Source: Fibrobacter succinogenes
Lineage (GTDB): Bacteria; Fibrobacterota; Fibrobacteria; Fibrobacterales; Fibrobacteraceae
DNA length: 64,000 nt
NCBI GenBank assembly: GCA_902799745.1
Contig: CADCBQ010000005.1
Coordinates: 26,648 to 90,647, forward strand
Reading direction: 5' to 3'
Made by a program: the position numbers and the translations under genes
In this document: piece after piece, positions 53,463-62,213 of the stretch
Position numbering within the stretch: the stretch's first letter is position 1
Layout of the letters: each line of letters opens with the position of its first letter
The notes under the pieces: generated by a model
What the model saw: the letters and a program-made list of their open reading frames with translations, nothing else
What the model was told of the DNA's origin: nothing
The model's database searches: none

Positions 53463-54263
53463 TTAAGGTTTTAATTCAAGTACTTCCTTTTCAGAAAGCC
53501 CTGAATACTTGACAATCTTTTCGATAGGTTCGCCGTCAGCAAGCATAGCCGCAGCCACTTCACGAGCCTTAGCATCAGCCCCTTCGGCTTTTCCCTCTTC
53601 CTTGCTTTCATAAAGGTCATATTCGTAAGTCATATATTTGTTCCTTATGAGAGTATCGGCTTTGTAATAAGACACCTGGTCGTTGATGTTTTGGGTTTCA
53701 CGGGAGTCCGCATCCAGGGTTGCAAAATACTTCATGTACGCCTTGACGACCGGGTCCGTAAAATCCTCGTACCTTGTAAATATATAATAATTCTTATAAG
53801 TGAGGTCGTTCAATGTGATATTAGTGTCCTCTCGCGCTCTGTTTTCAAAATGATATGCGGGGAATTCATGCCCAAAAATATCTATAGGGCAAAGGAAGAT
53901 TATGTATTGCTCCTTAAGTCTGATGTAGTGATCTCCTTTAGAAAGGGCGACGCCGTCACCTACGCTTTGGTAGTATCTGGCTCGCTGCGGGAGCTCCTTG
54001 GTGTCGACCATCTGCATTTCCAGATCAAAGGAACGGATTGTTTCACCTTTTTCGTTGGTCTCGCGCGCGAAAACATCATAGCGAACGCCCTTGTGCTCTG
54101 CGTCGTAGCTCAAAACTGCCTCCGGGATAGGGGTTTCCAAGTGGTCGATTTCGATGCCCAGCAAGTGCTCGATGAAGGGCTTCGCAATATGTTTGTTGCT
54201 GAAAACGAGCCCGAACATAATCGGGTCGGTAATGTCAAGGTCGTCAAAAGACTTGATATTCAT
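53463..54263 (-). CDS. PD-(D/E)XK nuclease family transposase (Rpn-like)
   Basis: The 266-residue product starts MNIKSFDDLDITDPIMFGLV and has YDVFARETNE then FDLEMQMVD (about 62-85), the PD-(D/E)XK pattern of the Rpn/PF12784 recombination-promoting nuclease family. PQRARYYQSVGD and YIIFLCPIDIFG also match. The charged tail (EEGKAEGADAKAREVA, ending SEKEVLELKP) is typical. Such proteins promote RecA-independent recombination in E. coli. No terminal inverted repeats or target duplications were seen around it, so it is not evidently a mobile unit. Confidence 0.83.
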   Translation of the reverse strand: MNIKSFDDLDITDPIMFGLVFSNKHIAKPFIEHLLGIEIDHLETPIPEAVLSYDAEHKGVRYDVFARETNEKGETIRSFDLEMQMVDTKELPQRARYYQSVGDGVALSKGDHYIRLKEQYIIFLCPIDIFGHEFPAYHFENRAREDTNITLNDLTYKNYYIFTRYEDFTDPVVKAYMKYFATLDADSRETQNINDQVSYYKADTLIRNKYMTYEYDLYESKEEGKAEGADAKAREVAAAMLADGEPIEKIVKYSGLSEKEVLELKP

Positions 54264-54383
54264 TGATATTTTTCCTTTCGTGTTAAGTTGTGGAGCACTC
54301 CCTCTTTATTAACACGCCATTTTCTGCCATTTGAATACCTATTTGACGGTAAAATGATTTTAACGATGTGCGGAAATCCCGGC

Positions 54384-54412
54384 TTTACAAACGGGGGCGA
54401 AAAGACGATAAT
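54384..54412 (+). promoter_or_regulatory. Predicted sigma-70 promoter of the clpP-ftsY gene series
   Basis: TTTACA (54384-54389) and GATAAT (54407-54412) are 17 nt apart. The clpP ATG lies 43 nt downstream behind AAAGGA. Confidence 0.65.
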
Positions 54413-54455
54413 ATATTGAATTTTCTAAATTGTACCTGAACAAAAAGGATTTATT

Positions 54456-55037
54456 ATGGCAGATTGCAACGAAAAGAAAGAGAATGCCCCTTCCGAGATC
54501 ATGAAGAAGGCCGAAGAATTCCTTGCCTCCAAGCGTAAGATTTTCCTGTGGGGCGGTGTCGATGACGAAAGCGCCGAACGCATTGTGAAGGAACTTTTAT
54601 ACCTGGATTCTCTGAACCACGAAGACATCTATTTCTTCATCAACAGCCCGGGTGGCGTGATTTCTAGCGGCCTTGCCATTTATGACTGCATGAACGCTAT
54701 CCAGAGCGATGTGGTCACGGTTTGCTGCGGCCAGGCAGCCTCCATGGGCGCCGTGCTTTTGACTTCGGGTGCGAAGGGCAAGCGTTATGCATGGCCGAAC
54801 GCCCGCATCATGATTCACCAGCCGCTCATTCACGGTGAAATTGTCGCCCCTGCAAGTGATATCCAGATTCAGGCCGAAGAAATGCTCCGTATCCGTAACA
54901 TTACGGGCAAGATTCTTGCTGAAACATCTGGCCACACCATGGAAGAAATCGACCGCGACACGGAACGCGACAACTTCATGAGTGCCGAAGAGGCCAAGGC
55001 CTACGGCCTGGTCGACAAGGTCGAAAGCATCGTTTAA
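54456..55037 (+). CDS. clpP: ClpP-family serine protease
   Basis: The 193-residue product has the ClpP fold motifs YFFINSPGG, GQAASMGAVLL with Ser96, MIHQPL with His121, and RDTERDNFMSAEEA with Asp172, so the catalytic triad is intact. It would assemble into a barrel and degrade substrates delivered by ClpX or ClpA. No Clp ATPase or tig gene is adjacent; ftsY follows 21 nt downstream. The N-terminus is about 20 residues longer than mature ClpP, like a propeptide. Confidence 0.92.
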   Translation: MADCNEKKENAPSEIMKKAEEFLASKRKIFLWGGVDDESAERIVKELLYLDSLNHEDIYFFINSPGGVISSGLAIYDCMNAIQSDVVTVCCGQAASMGAVLLTSGAKGKRYAWPNARIMIHQPLIHGEIVAPASDIQIQAEEMLRIRNITGKILAETSGHTMEEIDRDTERDNFMSAEEAKAYGLVDKVESIV

Positions 55038-55058
55038 CGATTTTACGGAAATTTTCGA

Positions 55059-55982
55059 ATGGGACTTTTTTCTGCCATTAAGAGTGGCCTTGCCAAGACC
55101 CGCGACGCCTTGATGGGCGAACTCAAGGGTATTGTTGGCGCAGGCAAAATTACAGACGACACTCTTGAGGAACTCGAAGAACACCTGATCAAGGCCGACG
55201 TGGGCGTCGAAGCGGCATTCCTGTTGACCGATGCCTTGCGCGAACAGGCCCTGGGCAAGTCGCTCACGACTGAACAGGTGCTGGGCATTATGCGCAATGA
55301 AGCGGAACGCCTGCTGAAAGATCCGCCGCCGTTTGAACTCAAGGGCAAGCCCCACGTGGTGCTTGTGATTGGCGTGAATGGCGCCGGTAAAACGACTACG
55401 ATCGGTAAGCTCGCCGCCCGCCTTAAAGACGAAGGCAAGAAGGTGATGATTGCGGCTTGCGATACGTTCCGTGCTGCAGCCATCGACCAGCTTGAAACTT
55501 GGGCCGAGCGTAGCGGTGCCGAATTCGTGAAGCATCAGGAAGGTTCTGACCCTGCGGCTGTGGCGTTCGATGCTTGCAATGCGGCTGTGGCCCGCGGCTG
55601 CGACGTGGTACTGATCGATACCGCCGGCCGTCTGCACAACAAAGACTACTTGATGGAAGAACTCAAGAAGATTGTTCGCGTCATCAAGAAGGTAAGCCCC
55701 GACATGCCGCACGACATGTGGCTCGTGATCGACGGCAACACCGGACAGAATACCATCAACCAGACGAAGATTTTCAACCAGAGTTTCCCGCTCACCGGCC
55801 TCGTGGTGACCAAGCTCGACGGTACGGCCCGTGGCGGCGCCGTGCTCTCGATCGCAAGCTCGCTCCAGATTCCTATCCGTTGGATTGGTATGGGCGAACG
55901 CATTGATCAGTTGGTGCCTTTCAGCAAGGCCGAATACGTGGAAGGCCTTTTCGAAAACGCTCTGGAAGAAAACGAGCAGTAA
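55059..55982 (+). CDS. ftsY: Signal recognition particle receptor FtsY
   Basis: The 307-residue protein has a short N-terminal helix (MGLFSAIKSGLAKTRDALMG), the N domain, and the NG GTPase: GVNGAGKTTTIGKLA (about 106-120), DTFRAAAIDQLETW, DTAGRLHNKDYLMEEL and TKLDGTARGGAVLSI. It lacks the long acidic A domain of E. coli FtsY. It docks the SRP-ribosome complex at the membrane, working with YidC and Sec. Followed closely by a lipoprotein gene. Confidence 0.95.
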   Translation: MGLFSAIKSGLAKTRDALMGELKGIVGAGKITDDTLEELEEHLIKADVGVEAAFLLTDALREQALGKSLTTEQVLGIMRNEAERLLKDPPPFELKGKPHVVLVIGVNGAGKTTTIGKLAARLKDEGKKVMIAACDTFRAAAIDQLETWAERSGAEFVKHQEGSDPAAVAFDACNAAVARGCDVVLIDTAGRLHNKDYLMEELKKIVRVIKKVSPDMPHDMWLVIDGNTGQNTINQTKIFNQSFPLTGLVVTKLDGTARGGAVLSIASSLQIPIRWIGMGERIDQLVPFSKAEYVEGLFENALEENEQ

Positions 55983-55993
55983 GATAGGTGTCT

Positions 55994-56425
55994 ATGGCTT
56001 TAGTCGAAAACAAGACGATGGGGGCGCGTGCGGTTTTTGCCGTTGCGCTTCTTTTGTTTTCTGTTTTCAGCATGGTCGGCTGTAGCGGCGAAGTCTCGGT
56101 CGACCAGAAGTTCGTAGACTTGTTTGTCGAATTGCGCGTTGTGGAAATTACTTACGGCAAGGATTCTCCGATGGGCCGCCTGGTGCGCCAAGATGCCTTG
56201 AGGACCGCAGGTTACACTCGCGAACAGTTCCTCGCCAAAACCGACGAAATCTTGAATGACGAACGCCAGTGGGTGCCGTTCCAGAAGGCTGTAAACGCCC
56301 GCATCGATTCTCTGCTGGCACCCCCGCCGGAACCGACTGCTACGGTAGAAACTACACCGGCGAAAGGAAACGGCCCGAAAAAGGTGACTCCTCAAATGCC
56401 TGCGCATAAGGGAGGTGTACATTGA
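55994..56425 (+). CDS. Small lipoprotein, DUF4296-like
   Basis: The ATG at 55994 has AGG 5 nt upstream; a GTG 6 nt earlier is less suitable. The signal ends FSMVGC (Cys30) and the mature part has FVDLFVELRVVEITYGKD and LRTAGYTREQFLAKTDEILN, resembling DUF4296-type small lipoproteins. A Pro/Thr tail ends the protein. It overlaps the thioredoxin-like gene by 4 nt and follows ftsY by 11 nt. Confidence 0.6.
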   Translation: MALVENKTMGARAVFAVALLLFSVFSMVGCSGEVSVDQKFVDLFVELRVVEITYGKDSPMGRLVRQDALRTAGYTREQFLAKTDEILNDERQWVPFQKAVNARIDSLLAPPPEPTATVETTPAKGNGPKKVTPQMPAHKGGVH

Positions 56426-56922
56426 TTTTACGCTTGTTGATGATTGTGGCGCTTTTCGTATCGGCTACTTTTGCCGCCCCTTTGAACGATGCAGTGCCTG
56501 CCAAGAAGGCCGCGACGAGAAAGTCTACAGTTCATTGGATGACATACGACGAGGCTTTTGAAAAGGCGAAGACGGGGCCGAAGCTGATTTTCGTGGATTT
56601 GTATGCGGACTGGTGTATCCCTTGCCGCGTGATGGAAGCAAACGTGTATAGCGACCCTACGGTGGCTGCGCTTTTGAATACCCGCTTTTATGCCGTTAAG
56701 CTCAATGCCGAATCGCAGGATTCCATTATGTGCGACGGCCAAAAGAAAACGGTACAGCGTTGCTATTTTGATGTATGGGAACTGAATGCACTCCCGGCTT
56801 TTGTGCTTATTGCTCCGAAGGGCATGAGCATTTTGACGGTGACCGATTCCATGTCGCCGCAAGAGTTGCAATACATGTTGTACCAGTTCCTTGAAAAAGA
56901 GAAGGAGTGGATAGCTCGATGA
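56422..56922 (+). CDS. Secreted thioredoxin-like protein
   Basis: The TTG at 56422 follows GGAGG by 6 nt and overlaps the previous stop, the best start. The signal peptide ends SATFAA. A thioredoxin fold carries LIFVDLYADWCIPCRVMEAN with Cys65 and Cys68 (CIPC), followed by VWELNALPAFVLIAPKG with the cis-Pro. DsbD-gamma or DUF255-like proteins share the form. It probably reduces or oxidises periplasmic disulfides; direction not determinable. Overlaps the glycosyltransferase gene start. Confidence 0.8.
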   Translation: MILRLLMIVALFVSATFAAPLNDAVPAKKAATRKSTVHWMTYDEAFEKAKTGPKLIFVDLYADWCIPCRVMEANVYSDPTVAALLNTRFYAVKLNAESQDSIMCDGQKKTVQRCYFDVWELNALPAFVLIAPKGMSILTVTDSMSPQELQYMLYQFLEKEKEWIAR

Positions 56923-58070
56923 ACGAACAATTCCTTTTTTATGTACAAGTGGTTTTCTGGGCGATGCTCTTTTTGCTGGTGCATGGCTATTTGCTGTTCC
57001 CGATGACGCTCCCGTTCGTGAGTGAAATTTTCAAGCGTCGTAAGGCTCCGGAGCAGGGCGATGTGGAGCTCCCGACGGTGTCGATTCTGATTTCTGCCTA
57101 CAATGAAGAGGCGGTGATTGAACGCAAAATCCAGAATATTTTGGAACTCGATTACCCTAAGGATAAGCTGGAAGTCTTGATTGGCGATGACGGCTCTGCT
57201 GACAAGACCGCCGAAATTGTTGCCCGCTACGAATCGCAAGGAATCACGCTGGTCAAGGCCCCCAAGAATGCGGGTAAGGCCGCCATGTTGAACCGTCTGA
57301 ACAAGATTGCGAAAAACGACATTTTGCTCTTCTGCGATGCGAACACGATGTTCTTCCCGAATGTGGTGCGTAAGCTCGTGATTCCGTTCCAGGACAAGAA
57401 AATCGGTTGCGCCTGCGGTCACTTGATTCTTTCGGACAAGAGCGGCTCTACGCTGGGTCGTGGCGAAAGTTCTTACTGGGATCTTGAATCTGAAATCAAG
57501 AAGTTCGAAGGCGTGCTCGACATGCTGATTGGTGGTAACGGCGCCCTCTATGCGATCCGCCGCGAACTGTATACGGAATTGCCGGTCAAGAAGAGTGTCA
57601 TGGATGACTTCTTTGTGACGACCAAGGTTCTTGAAAAAGGTTATTACTGCACCTTCGTGACAAGCGCTATCGGTACCGAACAGACTTCTAAGGAATCGAG
57701 CGGTGAATTCCGTCGTAAGGTTCGTATCGGCCGTGCGAACTTTAACTTCTTGTTCTCTTACTTGCCGCTGTTGAATCCGCTGCACCCGCTGCTTGCCTAC
57801 TTGTTCTTCTCGCACAAGATTCTGCGCTGGTTCTCGCCGCACATTTTGATTTTGCTGTTTGTCGCCAATGCGCTCCTGCTTACGAAGGGCTTGATTTACC
57901 AGATTTCTTTCGGCGCGATGTCGCTTGCGCTTTTGGTGGCGCTGTTTAAGATTGTGCCGAGCGGTTACTACTTCCTTTCGATGAACTACGCGATGCTTAA
58001 AGGTTTCTTTATGGCCTTCAAGCCCGAAAAGAGCGGTGGTTGGGCTCGCGAAGCCCGCAGCGACGAATAG
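56919..58070 (+). CDS. Membrane glycosyltransferase family 2
   Basis: The 383-residue protein from the ATG at 56919 has one N-terminal helix, a GT2 domain with SILISAYNEEAVIERKI, LIGDDGSADKT, LLFCDANTMFF and MLIGGNGALYAIRR, and VMDDFFVTTKV. Three helices close the C-terminus (ILILLFVANALLLT onwards). FRRKVRIGRANF stands where processive enzymes have QxxRW; the motif is changed, so it is uncertain whether it is processive. It could synthesise a surface polysaccharide or glycolipid. The GTG at 56907 is an alternative start. Confidence 0.85.
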   Translation: MNEQFLFYVQVVFWAMLFLLVHGYLLFPMTLPFVSEIFKRRKAPEQGDVELPTVSILISAYNEEAVIERKIQNILELDYPKDKLEVLIGDDGSADKTAEIVARYESQGITLVKAPKNAGKAAMLNRLNKIAKNDILLFCDANTMFFPNVVRKLVIPFQDKKIGCACGHLILSDKSGSTLGRGESSYWDLESEIKKFEGVLDMLIGGNGALYAIRRELYTELPVKKSVMDDFFVTTKVLEKGYYCTFVTSAIGTEQTSKESSGEFRRKVRIGRANFNFLFSYLPLLNPLHPLLAYLFFSHKILRWFSPHILILLFVANALLLTKGLIYQISFGAMSLALLVALFKIVPSGYYFLSMNYAMLKGFFMAFKPEKSGGWAREARSDE

Positions 58071-58093
58071 CTTGAATTATATTTGATGTTGAT

Positions 58094-58552
58094 ATGAAAA
58101 AGATTTTCTCTGCCATTCTGTTTGCGTTAGCTTTCGCCTTTGTTCCGGCGAACGCGTTTACCATGGATGTGCAGGGCGGTATCGTGAACCATGTGAGCGA
58201 AATGGGCAAGTTCAACTTGAACGTGTTCGGTCACTTGTGGTATCCGATTGACCAGATGCTCTTTTTCGGCATTGGCACGGGCTACCAGGAAATCGACAAT
58301 GTGAGCTTGATTCCGGCTTCGGGTAGCGTCTGGGTTCGCTTGCCTATCGGAAGTACCATTCTCCCTGTAGCTACAGGCGATTGGGGTTACCTGTTCGGCT
58401 CGAACAATCAAATGTTCTGGCGCGCCGGTGGCGGCTTTGATATCAAGAACGGCGATTATTCGTCGATTATGTTGATGGGCGGCTACCAGTTCCTCGACCA
58501 CGACGGCAAAGGCTACGCCTACGTGCAAGCGGGAATTCTGGTAGAGCTGTAG
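58094..58552 (+). CDS. Small outer-membrane beta-barrel-like protein
   Basis: A signal peptide (ending VPANAF) leads about 130 residues of alternating hydrophobic/polar strands: FNLNVFGHLWYPIDQ, MLFFGIGTGYQEID, GSVWVRLPIGS, FWRAGGGFDIKNGDY and AYVQAGILVEL with a hydrophobic C-terminal strand. Size and pattern fit an eight-stranded outer-membrane barrel. No ligand known. It starts 23 nt after the glycosyltransferase stop. The convergent gene ends 1 nt beyond its stop. Confidence 0.65.
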   Translation: MKKIFSAILFALAFAFVPANAFTMDVQGGIVNHVSEMGKFNLNVFGHLWYPIDQMLFFGIGTGYQEIDNVSLIPASGSVWVRLPIGSTILPVATGDWGYLFGSNNQMFWRAGGGFDIKNGDYSSIMLMGGYQFLDHDGKGYAYVQAGILVEL

Positions 58553-58553
58553 C

Positions 58554-59753
58554 TTATTTCCCCAATTCTTGTTCTAGGAACTGCTTGTTTTCAATGACTT
58601 TCTGCTTTTGCGGATTGTCCGGATATTCTGTCAGGCATTTGTCGAGCGGAGCGATTGCGTCTTGCAACAGCTTCTTCTTTTTAGCGGCATCCTTTTGTTT
58701 TTGTGCCTTGGCGAATGTCTGGCTAGTCGTTTTACGCTGCTTGGTGCAGAAGTTGTCCGCTAGTTTCATGTAAAGCTCGTTTGCTTCTTTGCGGAGCTTG
58801 CTTGCCCTCAGCTTCATCAGAAGTTCCTTGGCTTCGGCGAATTTTTCCTTTTGCAAAAGCGTGTCTGCCTTGGCGAGAGCCTGTGCCGGGTCGTTGGATT
58901 CCCAGTACTTGGTCGCTGCGGCATCGTTAGCCTGTGCAAGTTCGCGGATGTGGTCGATGAGCGCCTGAATGTGGAGGTCGTTTTCGAAGTCGCGGTAGCG
59001 CATCTGGAACGTGAGCGCCTGCTTTTCGGCTTCGGCGAATTGAGCCTGGTTGTCGGCTAAATCCTTGATGGCTGCGTATTCCTTCTTTGCCTTGGTGAGC
59101 GTGTTCTTGTAGGCGACGCTCTTTTGTGCCTTGGCCCATTGCGTAAGAGAATCACCCGGGGCAAGAGCAATCAAACTGTCGGCGGTTTGTGCCACAAGAC
59201 CGTAGTCGGAACTGGCGCGGTTCATGTTCTGAATCTGGAACACCATCGGCTCGAAAGCCTTGGCCTTTTCGGCGCGGGTCTTTCCGAATTCGTTCAGCAT
59301 GGAATCGGCCTTGGATTCCCACTGTTCCCACAGGGGCTTGATCACGCGGAAACGTTCCAAGTAAGCGGTGGCGGAATCAGTGTAGCCTGCTTGATGCAAG
59401 GTAGTGGCGTAGTCAAAAATATTCTGGATGAGCGCCGGAATGGTGGTGTAGGGGTCTGTAATGACCGAGTCCGTTTTTTCGGCGCTTGTAGGGGTACTTT
59501 GCTCGGGAACTGTCGGAATGTTTTCCGGCGTGGCTAAGCGGTGGTTGTCGAGTGCCTGCGAATTGAAGTAGACGTCATTCTGTTCGGCAGTCTCTTGACT
59601 ATCTGCCGTGCCTGCGGGTTGCTGGGCATCGGTTGTGTTTGCCGGTTCCGGTTGCGGATCTGTTTCGGGTGCGGGGGTGTTGCCGACGCATGCCGTCAGC
59701 GCAAATGCCATGGAACAAATAAAACAGGGGAGTGTTGCTTTATTGATGATCAT
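58554..59753 (-). CDS. TPR-like helical lipoprotein, 399 aa
   Basis: The signal peptide ends AFALTAC (Cys22). A Pro/Thr/Glu linker (25-95) leads helical hairpins such as DYATTLHQAGYTDSATAYL, ALAKADTLLQKEKFAEAKEL and IAPLDKCLTEYPDNPQKQK, which look like degenerate TPR units. It is probably an outer-membrane-anchored scaffold facing the periplasm. A TATATT element lies a short distance upstream of its ATG on the minus strand. No pathway is indicated by the neighbours. Confidence 0.68.
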   Translation of the reverse strand: MIINKATLPCFICSMAFALTACVGNTPAPETDPQPEPANTTDAQQPAGTADSQETAEQNDVYFNSQALDNHRLATPENIPTVPEQSTPTSAEKTDSVITDPYTTIPALIQNIFDYATTLHQAGYTDSATAYLERFRVIKPLWEQWESKADSMLNEFGKTRAEKAKAFEPMVFQIQNMNRASSDYGLVAQTADSLIALAPGDSLTQWAKAQKSVAYKNTLTKAKKEYAAIKDLADNQAQFAEAEKQALTFQMRYRDFENDLHIQALIDHIRELAQANDAAATKYWESNDPAQALAKADTLLQKEKFAEAKELLMKLRASKLRKEANELYMKLADNFCTKQRKTTSQTFAKAQKQKDAAKKKKLLQDAIAPLDKCLTEYPDNPQKQKVIENKQFLEQELGK

Positions 59754-59777
59754 ACGGCCCTAATATAGCAACAATGG

Positions 59778-60395
59778 TTATTCCAGATTGATGTGGTAGC
59801 CGTCATTAGGAAGAGAGTTGACAGCGGAACCTAGGTAAAGCTGGATGATTTGCTTGGCGTGCTCGCGTGCCCTGCGCTTGAGCTCGTCCATGTTTTCTTC
59901 TTCGTATTTTTTCTGCTCTGCAATGAAGAACTTTTTGAAATCTTCGAATTTGATATCGTTGAACCAGCCCTTCTTTTCCCAAAAGACTTCGATGCTTTCG
60001 AAGTTGATGCTGTGACTCAGGATTTTAGGCTCCGGGAGGTAAATCAGGATTGTCTTGGTGATGGGCTCGACATTGATCTTGATGTCCTTCAAGTCGTAAC
60101 CGATTTTGACGTCGCCCTGGTATATCAGCATGAATTCCTTGATGGACTTGTTGATTCTCCAGTCGGGCATGTATTTTAAAAGTGTCTTTGCGTCTTGGTA
60201 GTTCGCGTTTTTGCGGTAGTGGTGGTGGAGCGTGGCGAGTTCTGCAATTTCGCTGATTTGTTGTTCTACGAAGGCGCTCGTAATTTGCGGACCCTTGGAT
60301 TCGGAAATGTACAGTTTCTTTATGGCGAAGGCCGTCGCTACAGCCGTCGCGCACATGAGAATCAAAACTGCAAATATTTTTAGGGCCAACTTCAT
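59778..60395 (-). CDS. DUF4230-family membrane-anchored protein
   Basis: The 205-residue protein has an N-terminal helix (LKIFAVLILMCATAVATAFA) and a domain with VEQQISEIAELATLHHHY, YQGDVKIGYDLKDIKINVE and ILIYLPEPKILSHSINF, the DUF4230 pattern. The C-terminal part is a charged helix (KKYEEENMDELKRRAREHAK). Probably anchored in the inner membrane with the domain outside. Function unknown. It lies in the same direction as, but behind the terminator of, the acyl-CoA dehydrogenase operon. Confidence 0.75.
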   Translation of the reverse strand: MKLALKIFAVLILMCATAVATAFAIKKLYISESKGPQITSAFVEQQISEIAELATLHHHYRKNANYQDAKTLLKYMPDWRINKSIKEFMLIYQGDVKIGYDLKDIKINVEPITKTILIYLPEPKILSHSINFESIEVFWEKKGWFNDIKFEDFKKFFIAEQKKYEEENMDELKRRAREHAKQIIQLYLGSAVNSLPNDGYHINLE

Positions 60396-60442
60396 ACTAT
60401 AAATCTACATTCTATTTTTCGTTTTTTAATAAAAATTCAAAT

Positions 60443-60470
60443 AAAAAGCCCCGACTCGTCAGAGCCGGGG
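60443..60470 (-). terminator. Terminator of the etf-acyl-CoA dehydrogenase operon
   Basis: On the minus strand CCCCGGCTC and GAGTCGGGG pair over 9 positions with one mismatch, followed by a T-run (plus-strand AAAAA at 60443-60447). It lies 26 nt after the acyl-CoA dehydrogenase stop. Confidence 0.8.
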
Positions 60471-60495
60471 TTTTCGAATATCGCGTTAGCGAGGC

Positions 60496-62208
60496 TTAAG
60501 CCTGCTTGTAGCTTTCCATCGCTTCCACGCTCAAGCTCTTCACGAAGTTGTAGTGCTTCGCGACTTCGGCTTCGGCGAGGTTCAGGTACACCTTCACGCT
60601 CTTGTCGAACAGTTCAGGCGACTTGGTGGCATCGCGGAGGAGCAACTGGCTCATCACGCAGTTGGCGGCCATTTCGTACAGGTGACGGCTGCAGAGGTCG
60701 GTGAATTCGTTGTTGTTCGCGGCCTTCACGAATTCCACAGCTTCGTTGTACTTGGCGTCCATGGCCTTTGCGCGGGCCTTGAGTGCTTCGTATTCCGGGC
60801 GCACATCCTGGGCTTCGAATTCTTCGAGCATCTGGCTATAGGTACCGGTGGTCACGTGCGGGAGAGCTGCAACCGTCTGGAGCTGCGTCGTACCTTCGTA
60901 AATCGAAGTGATACGGGCGTCGCGGTACAGGCGCTGGCAAGCGTATTCGAGCATGTAGCCCGAACCGCCGTGAACCTGGATGCTGTCGTAGCTGTTGATG
61001 TTAGCGTATTCAGAGTTCATGCCCTTTGCAAGCGGAGTGCATGCAGAGGCGAGCTTCTGGTACAGCTTGAGTTCGGCCTTTTCTTCGTCGGTGAGCTTGC
61101 GGTCACGTTCGATGTCTTCGAGGCCCTTGTAGATGTCCACGTAGCTGGCAGTCTGGTACAGCAAAGCGCGGCCTGCATCAAGGCGTGCCTTGATGTGAGA
61201 AATCATTTCGTACACAGCCGGGAAGTTCACGATAGCCTGACCGAACTGCTTACGGTCCTTGGCGTAGGCGAGAGCTTCGTTGTAAGCCATCTGGCTGATA
61301 CCCACGGACTGGGCGGCAATGCCGAGGCGAGCGCCGTTCATGAGGGCCATCACGTACTTGATAAGACCGAACTTGCGGCGGCCGCAGAGTTCAGCCTTGG
61401 CGTTCTTGTAGACAAGTTCGCAAGTCGGGCTTCCGTGGATACCCATCTTGTTTTCGATGCGGCGAACGTCAACGCCACCGTCGCGCTTGTCGTAAATGAA
61501 CATGGAAAGACCACGACCGTCGCGGGTGCCTTCTTCGGAACGGGCGAGCACCAGGTGAATGTCGGAGTCGCCGTTCGTGATGAAGCGCTTCACACCGTTC
61601 AGGTACCAGCACTTGTCAGCTTCGCTGTAGGTGGCCTTGAGCATCACGCGCTGCAGGTCGGAACCGGCATCGGGTTCGGTCAAGTCCATCGACATCGTTT
61701 CGCCGGCGCACACGCGCGGAATGAAACGGGAACGCTGGTCCTCGTCGCCAAATTCATAGAGCGTCTCGATGCAGTCCTGCAAGGACCAGATGTTCTCGAA
61801 ACCGGCGTCTGCAGAGGCGATCATTTCGTTGATGGCCGTGTAGGCGGTAATCGGGAAGTTCAGACCGCCAAAGCGGCGCGGCATCGTGACACCGTTGAGG
61901 CCAGCCTTGCGGGTGGCTTCGAGGTTTTCATAGGTCTTGGATGCGTAACGAACGCGGCCGTTTTCGCAGTGCGGGCCTTCGGCGTCCACTTCTTCGGAGT
62001 TCGGGAAGACGGTGTTCGCGGTGATGTCGCCAGCGACTTCGAGCACGCGGTTGTAGTTGTCCATCGCGTCGGCAAAATCTTCCGGCGCATAGTCGAAAGC
62101 GTCCTTGTCGGCATAGCCCTTTTCCTTGAGCTCGACAATGCGCGGCATCAGGGAATTGCTTTCGAGGTTGAATTTAATCTCGGGATGATCTGTATAAAAA
62201 TTCGCCAT
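60496..62208 (-). CDS. Acyl-CoA dehydrogenase family protein
   Basis: The 570-residue flavoprotein is of the large ACAD type. SMDLTEPDAGSDL (about 173-185), GVKRFITNGDSDIHLVLAR, AYAKDRKQFGQAIVNFPAVY (about 313-332) and IQVHGGSGYMLEYACQRLYR followed by ITSIYEGTTQLQ are the characteristic segments; the Glu of YEGTTQLQ is the likely base. A C-terminal extension of about 150 residues goes beyond the usual 380. It would oxidise an acyl-CoA and pass electrons to ETF, encoded just upstream. Physiological substrate is unknown and no thiolase or crotonase is nearby. Confidence 0.88.
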   Translation of the reverse strand: MANFYTDHPEIKFNLESNSLMPRIVELKEKGYADKDAFDYAPEDFADAMDNYNRVLEVAGDITANTVFPNSEEVDAEGPHCENGRVRYASKTYENLEATRKAGLNGVTMPRRFGGLNFPITAYTAINEMIASADAGFENIWSLQDCIETLYEFGDEDQRSRFIPRVCAGETMSMDLTEPDAGSDLQRVMLKATYSEADKCWYLNGVKRFITNGDSDIHLVLARSEEGTRDGRGLSMFIYDKRDGGVDVRRIENKMGIHGSPTCELVYKNAKAELCGRRKFGLIKYVMALMNGARLGIAAQSVGISQMAYNEALAYAKDRKQFGQAIVNFPAVYEMISHIKARLDAGRALLYQTASYVDIYKGLEDIERDRKLTDEEKAELKLYQKLASACTPLAKGMNSEYANINSYDSIQVHGGSGYMLEYACQRLYRDARITSIYEGTTQLQTVAALPHVTTGTYSQMLEEFEAQDVRPEYEALKARAKAMDAKYNEAVEFVKAANNNEFTDLCSRHLYEMAANCVMSQLLLRDATKSPELFDKSVKVYLNLAEAEVAKHYNFVKSLSVEAMESYKQA

Positions 62209-62213
62209 ATCGC

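Noticed and set aside
53463..54263. Insertion sequence around the PD-(D/E)XK transposase-family gene
   Set aside because: No terminal inverted repeats or target-site duplications were visible on either side; kept as a gene only.
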